Shown here: in pieces, positions 60,898-64,000 of the stretch | Position numbering within the stretch: the first letter of the stretch is position 1 | Layout: every line of letters starts with the position of its first letter | Assembly: GCF_017254845.1 (NCBI RefSeq) | Contig: NZ_JAFKCU010000003.1 | Span: 248,001 to 312,000 of the forward strand | Origin: Algoriphagus pacificus | GTDB lineage: Bacteria; Bacteroidota; Bacteroidia; Cytophagales; Cyclobacteriaceae | Reading direction: 5' to 3' | Length of the DNA stretch: 64,000 nt | The notes under the pieces: model-generated | What the model saw: the letters and a program-made list of their open reading frames with translations, nothing else | What the model was told of the DNA's origin: nothing | The model's database searches: none | Translations under genes and position numbers: made by a program

Positions 60898-61004
60898 ATT
60901 TTTATATTTTCTATAGGAAATCGAGCAAAACCTTGAGCATAAAGAATCAATATGATTATTCAAATTGCGCGATTCCATATGATCCTAAAACCAAATATTA
61001 ACAA

Positions 61005-61865
61005 ATGAAAGGAATCATTTTAGCAGGAGGGTCTGGAACAAGACTTTATCCTCTAACTATTTCGGTAAGTAAACAATTGATGCCTGTTTACGATAAACCG
61101 ATGATTTATTACCCTTTATCAGTCCTTATGATGGCTGGCATCCGTGAAATTTTGATAATCACAACTCCAGATGATAGCGCTGCATTCGAGAGATTACTGG
61201 GAGATGGTTCACAAGTTGGATGTAAATTCCAATATGCTGTTCAGCCTAGTCCTGATGGATTAGCTCAGGCTTTTATTATCGGTGAAGAGTTTATTGGGGA
61301 TGACAAAGTAGCTTTAGTTCTTGGAGATAATATATTTTATGGTTCTGGATTGCATAAGACATTAAAGGAGAACACAGATCCTGAAGGAGGGGTGGTTTTT
61401 GCATACCATGTCAATGATCCACATCGCTATGGAGTTGTTGAGTTTGATGCTGACCAGAAAGCTATCAGCATAGAGGAAAAGCCTAGTGCTCCAAAATCCA
61501 ATTTTGCTGTACCAGGGCTCTATTTTTATGATAATCGTGTGGTAGAAATCGCAAAGAACATCAAACCAAGTCCAAGAGGTGAATTGGAAATCACGGATAT
61601 AAATAATGAATATCTGAAAAAGGGGCAGCTGCAAGTGGCTATTCTAAATCGAGGAACCGCTTGGTTAGATACAGGAACTCATCAATCTTTGCTTCAAGCC
61701 GCTCAATTTGTCGAGGTTATTGAGGAAAGACAAGGTTTGAAAATCGGATGTATTGAGGAAATTGCTTTCCGAAACGGATTTATCGGAAAAGAGCAATTGC
61801 TGAAAGCAGCTGAAAAACTTGGAAAAAGCGGATATGGGGCTTATCTGAGAAGGCTGGTAAGCTAA
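61005..61865 (+). CDS. rfbA: Glucose-1-phosphate thymidylyltransferase
   Basis: This 286-residue enzyme has the nucleotidyltransferase signature [18 protein letters not shown] with [17 protein letters not shown] following, and [12 protein letters not shown]-type [14 protein letters not shown] at about residue 108, plus [14 protein letters not shown]. It makes dTDP-glucose from dTTP and glucose-1-phosphate for deoxysugars such as rhamnose. It is complete and of the family's usual length (about 290), but rfbB, rfbC and rfbD are not in the window. It is divergent from the GT1 gene and ends before a bidirectional terminator. Confidence 0.97.
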   Translation: MKGIILAGGSGTRLYPLTISVSKQLMPVYDKPMIYYPLSVLMMAGIREILIITTPDDSAAFERLLGDGSQVGCKFQYAVQPSPDGLAQAFIIGEEFIGDDKVALVLGDNIFYGSGLHKTLKENTDPEGGVVFAYHVNDPHRYGVVEFDADQKAISIEEKPSAPKSNFAVPGLYFYDNRVVEIAKNIKPSPRGELEITDINNEYLKKGQLQVAILNRGTAWLDTGTHQSLLQAAQFVEVIEERQGLKIGCIEEIAFRNGFIGKEQLLKAAEKLGKSGYGAYLRRLVS

Positions 61866-61872
61866 AAAATAT

Positions 61873-61907
61873 AAAGGGGTTGAATCAATTACGATTCAAC
61901 CCCTTTT
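61873..61907. terminator. Bidirectional terminator between rfbA and the lipoprotein gene
   Basis: AAAGGGGTTGAATC and GATTCAACCCCTTT form a perfect 14-bp stem around a 6-base loop. U-runs follow in both directions, and it lies between two convergent genes. Confidence 0.9.
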
Positions 61908-61923
61908 GCTTTAAAAAGAATTC

Positions 61924-62679
61924 TTATTTGGAGATTTCTACAAATTTTGTGTCTAAGGTTTCATTCACAAAATAGATCTTTTTACCTCCGAAAGTTTGAG
62001 ATTCAGTTGTGTAAGCTGCTGCTTGAACAATTCCCGTTGAAGTAGCTTTCATGCCTGATAGATCAGAAGCTGAAAAAGTCACACTGTTTGTTTTACTTGT
62101 TTTGGTCGCCACTTTATCCCCATCAGAAATCACCCAGATGATATTATCGCAATTGGCAGGAACTCCCTCAATAGCCAAAGTCACCGAACCAGCTACTGAA
62201 ATGGCATCTGGAACATTGCTGAAACGAATGATTCCTGGCATTTTCTTAGTCGTCGAATAAGTAAACGCAGCAACACCATTTCCGCCAGCGACAGACCAGT
62301 CATTCCCTTGACCAGAATTCAAACCTAAAGTGATGTCCGTTGCCTTGTTTACATAAGAGTTTCCAACGGTTTGAAGAGTAAAATCATTGATCATGACATC
62401 TCCAGCTTTTACTAAACTTCCTCCACCTGCTGAGGAATAAAAATTTGCAGAGGCAACATCAATAAGAATGTCTCCTAAGCCAGGTACTGGAGTGGAACCC
62501 GGTACATTTGATTTTACTTTAATCGCAGCTAAAACTCCATCTGCGTCACCAGGTGTCTCCGGGGTTACATTGGCACTTTGTGCTTGCGTAGGATCCTTAT
62601 CGTCATCTGAGCTACAGGATGAAAAATAGACGCCAAATACCAGCAAAAAGATCCATAGGTTTGATCTGAATAGTTTCAT
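61924..62679 (-). CDS. Hypothetical lipoprotein (251 residues)
   Basis: The protein has a lipoprotein signal with lipobox YFSSC (Cys22), then an Asp/Ser-rich linker, and a beta-rich body with Gly/Ser/Val strands (VTLAIEGVPANCDNIIWVIS; SDLSGMKATSTGIVQ). It is surface or periplasmic by prediction. Family not recognised. A candidate -7 box (TAAGTTTG on the minus strand, plus 62704-62711) lies about 25 bases before the ATG. Confidence 0.65.
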   Translation of the reverse strand: MKLFRSNLWIFLLVFGVYFSSCSSDDDKDPTQAQSANVTPETPGDADGVLAAIKVKSNVPGSTPVPGLGDILIDVASANFYSSAGGGSLVKAGDVMINDFTLQTVGNSYVNKATDITLGLNSGQGNDWSVAGGNGVAAFTYSTTKKMPGIIRFSNVPDAISVAGSVTLAIEGVPANCDNIIWVISDGDKVATKTSKTNSVTFSASDLSGMKATSTGIVQAAAYTTESQTFGGKKIYFVNETLDTKFVEISK

Positions 62680-62872
62680 AAGTTATTGATTTAGATTATA
62701 AACCAAACTTACATTCTTGTAATCCGGGGAGGAATAAGGCATTTGACGTATTTTTTTAACAATCCAAAACCTTCGTATTTCTCCCTCTTTTTGTCACAAT
62801 AGCCCCAAAGTCAAATTGATTTTAAAATTGATATTTGGGAGATAAACTTTAAAAGAAAATCAATACTGAAAA

Positions 62873-63259
62873 ATGGCTATTTCAAGAACCAAAATCATTT
62901 TTAGCTGGGTTTGTAGTGGACTTGCTACTCTCTTTTTGCTGATGGATTCTATTATCAAAATTATCAGTTTGCCTGAAGCAGTCGAAACTACCCAAGAGTT
63001 GGGATACCAAGCTTCCATAGTTCCAACTTTGGGAATAATCCTTCTGCTTTGCACTGCAGTCTACCTGATTCCAAAGACTTCTGTTCTAGGTGCAGTTTTA
63101 TTGACAGCATATTTTGGAGGTGCAATTGCCACACATCTGAGGGTTGAAAATCCATTATTCAGCCATGTTTTATTTCCGGTGTACATAGCAATTTTTGTTT
63201 GGGCAGGATTGATCCTTAGAAATCCTTCATTAAAAAAGTATTTTCTGATAACTACTTAA
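62873..63259 (+). CDS. DoxX family membrane protein (second copy)
   Basis: This 128-residue protein has four hydrophobic helices (about residues 11-29, 48-66, 70-86 and 98-118) and the DoxX-like middle GAVLLTAYFGGAIATHLRV with HxR near its end. It is related in fold to the DoxX protein at 9683-10042 but not closely similar. It has no adjacent regulator and is followed by a bidirectional terminator. Confidence 0.85.
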   Translation: MAISRTKIIFSWVCSGLATLFLLMDSIIKIISLPEAVETTQELGYQASIVPTLGIILLLCTAVYLIPKTSVLGAVLLTAYFGGAIATHLRVENPLFSHVLFPVYIAIFVWAGLILRNPSLKKYFLITT

Positions 63260-63263
63260 ATGA

Positions 63264-63295
63264 AAAAGCCCTTGAAAATTAATTCAAGGGCTTTT
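63264..63295. terminator. Bidirectional terminator between DoxX and the peptidase-like gene
   Basis: AAAAGCCCTTGAA and TTCAAGGGCTTTT form a 13-bp stem around AAATTA-type loop bases. U-tracts follow in both directions. Confidence 0.92.
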
Positions 63296-63309
63296 CTTTC
63301 TTATTTGTA

Positions 63310-64000
63310 TTATTTCAGATGATTCCAATTAATCAGTGCATTCCAAACCAATGGAGCATCGTGATGATTTAAATAGCGATGGAGTGGATCAAAAGTAAAG
63401 GCCAACACATTTCCTTTTCCGACCGGAATATTGAAAATAGAACCTTGACCGATGATAGTCTGCTCATTTCTGACCATTCCTGACCGTACATAAGGAACAT
63501 CTTTTCCACCTTCTGGTTTTGCTTTTTCTTCGATTTCCTGATCTGGCATTCCCATAATTGGTCCTGTATATTCTACTTCATCTTTGAGTGGCTTGGTGCC
63601 ATATTGAAGAAGCATCATATCTCTATCTTTTAAGTCAACTCTATACAATGGTCCATTTCCTCTGAAAATTGGGAAGGTTTCGGGGAAGCCATAGAGAACT
63701 GGGCTTTCTGTTTGTTTGATTTTAACTGTTACTACAGAACCCGGATGAAATAATCCTGAAGCTGAATACGATTCAAGATTTCTAACGATACCAGTTTCCG
63801 CTACCATGTTTGTTGAGTTATCTAATGTGATAATAAGACCACCTTCCTCTACAAACTTTTTAAGATTATCGATTCCCGAGAATCCTGGTCCTCCGGTAAT
63901 ATCAGGAGAAGAATCAGGGAAACCATGAGAAGGATACTCATCAGTTTTGGTAAAAGGCATAGGGCCAAATTCGGTGGTAACTCCATGAATGAAATCAGAC
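63310..64000 (-). CDS. C-terminal fragment of a larger protein, possibly M14-type metallopeptidase
   Basis: The frame is open through the right edge (codons before the internal Met at 63960 read ...HGVTTEFGP), so this is the 3' 230 codons of a longer gene. The visible part has FVEEGGLIITLDNSTNMVAE, GSVVTVKIKQ and AFTFDPLHRYLNHHDAPLVW. It resembles the GATase1-like C-terminal domain found after the zinc carboxypeptidase domain in Bacteroidota M14-type proteins. The peptidase domain is not in the window, so the identification is tentative. Confidence 0.45.
   Translation of the reverse strand, partial: SDFIHGVTTEFGPMPFTKTDEYPSHGFPDSSPDITGGPGFSGIDNLKKFVEEGGLIITLDNSTNMVAETGIVRNLESYSASGLFHPGSVVTVKIKQTESPVLYGFPETFPIFRGNGPLYRVDLKDRDMMLLQYGTKPLKDEVEYTGPIMGMPDQEIEEKAKPEGGKDVPYVRSGMVRNEQTIIGQGSIFNIPVGKGNVLAFTFDPLHRYLNHHDAPLVWNALINWNHLK

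Overview
The window looks like a chromosomal segment of a Bacteroidota bacterium, most likely an aerobic member of Cytophagales such as the Algoriphagus/Cyclobacteriaceae group. The evidence is a SusC/SusD pair, a giant adhesin with a gliding-associated (CHU_C, type B) C-terminus next to a PorP/SprF-family protein, start codons without Shine-Dalgarno sequences but often with A-rich upstream stretches, Bacteroidota-type -7 boxes (TAnnTTTG), a histone H1-like small protein, and GC of roughly 40% by eye. The genus is inference. I saw no rRNA, tRNA, CRISPR array, insertion sequence or complete prophage.

Layout. 1-9573 is a copper-handling island on the minus strand: an AraC regulator carrying a metal-binding motif, a CopA ATPase, an HMA chaperone, a CHY zinc-finger protein, a small HYC_CC_PP-type protein, and a CusA-CusC-CusB efflux pump cut by the left edge. 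9683-10631 holds a DoxX protein with a possible 31-codon leader ORF, divergent from an HxlR regulator with a tandem operator between them. 10637-13235 is a malonate uptake and activation operon (MadM, MadL, MatB-like synthetase). 13366-16116 holds an M1 peptidase and a formyltransferase-like enzyme. 16249-28203 is a surface region: a Tat-signal protein that appears to be a catalytically dead metallophosphatase, two tandem tail-collar proteins, a 2926-residue adhesin and its probable PorP/SprF partner.

28226-32983 carries a GH25 lysozyme lipoprotein coupled to an unknown membrane protein, an NAD(P)-binding protein, a ROK kinase, a DinB protein, CsbD and a histone H1-like protein. 33306-45899 holds the SusC/SusD pair, a DUF2064 protein, a nucleoside hydrolase, a MATE exporter, a sugar porter, a vanadium-haloperoxidase-like lipoprotein, DUF1456 and YwbE. 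46041-47571 has three tandem paralogous lipoproteins.

47639-56951 holds two adjacent minus-strand units. One is a TetR-controlled tripartite RND pump whose last gene encodes an acyl-carrier-protein-like protein lacking the phosphopantetheine serine. The other is a CDGSH / KefF-like / KefC-like operon. The right end (57083-64000) carries two small unknown membrane or secreted proteins, a GH32 fructan hydrolase with a GT1 glycosyltransferase, RfbA, a lipoprotein, a second DoxX protein and the 3' part of a possible M14-type peptidase.

The most unusual points are the serine-less ACP-like protein coupled to the RND pump, the dead Tat metallophosphatase beside the tail-collar pair, the CDGSH-KefF-KefC operon, the GH25/membrane-protein pair, the apparently exported CHY zinc-finger protein in the copper island, and the small leader ORF before doxX.
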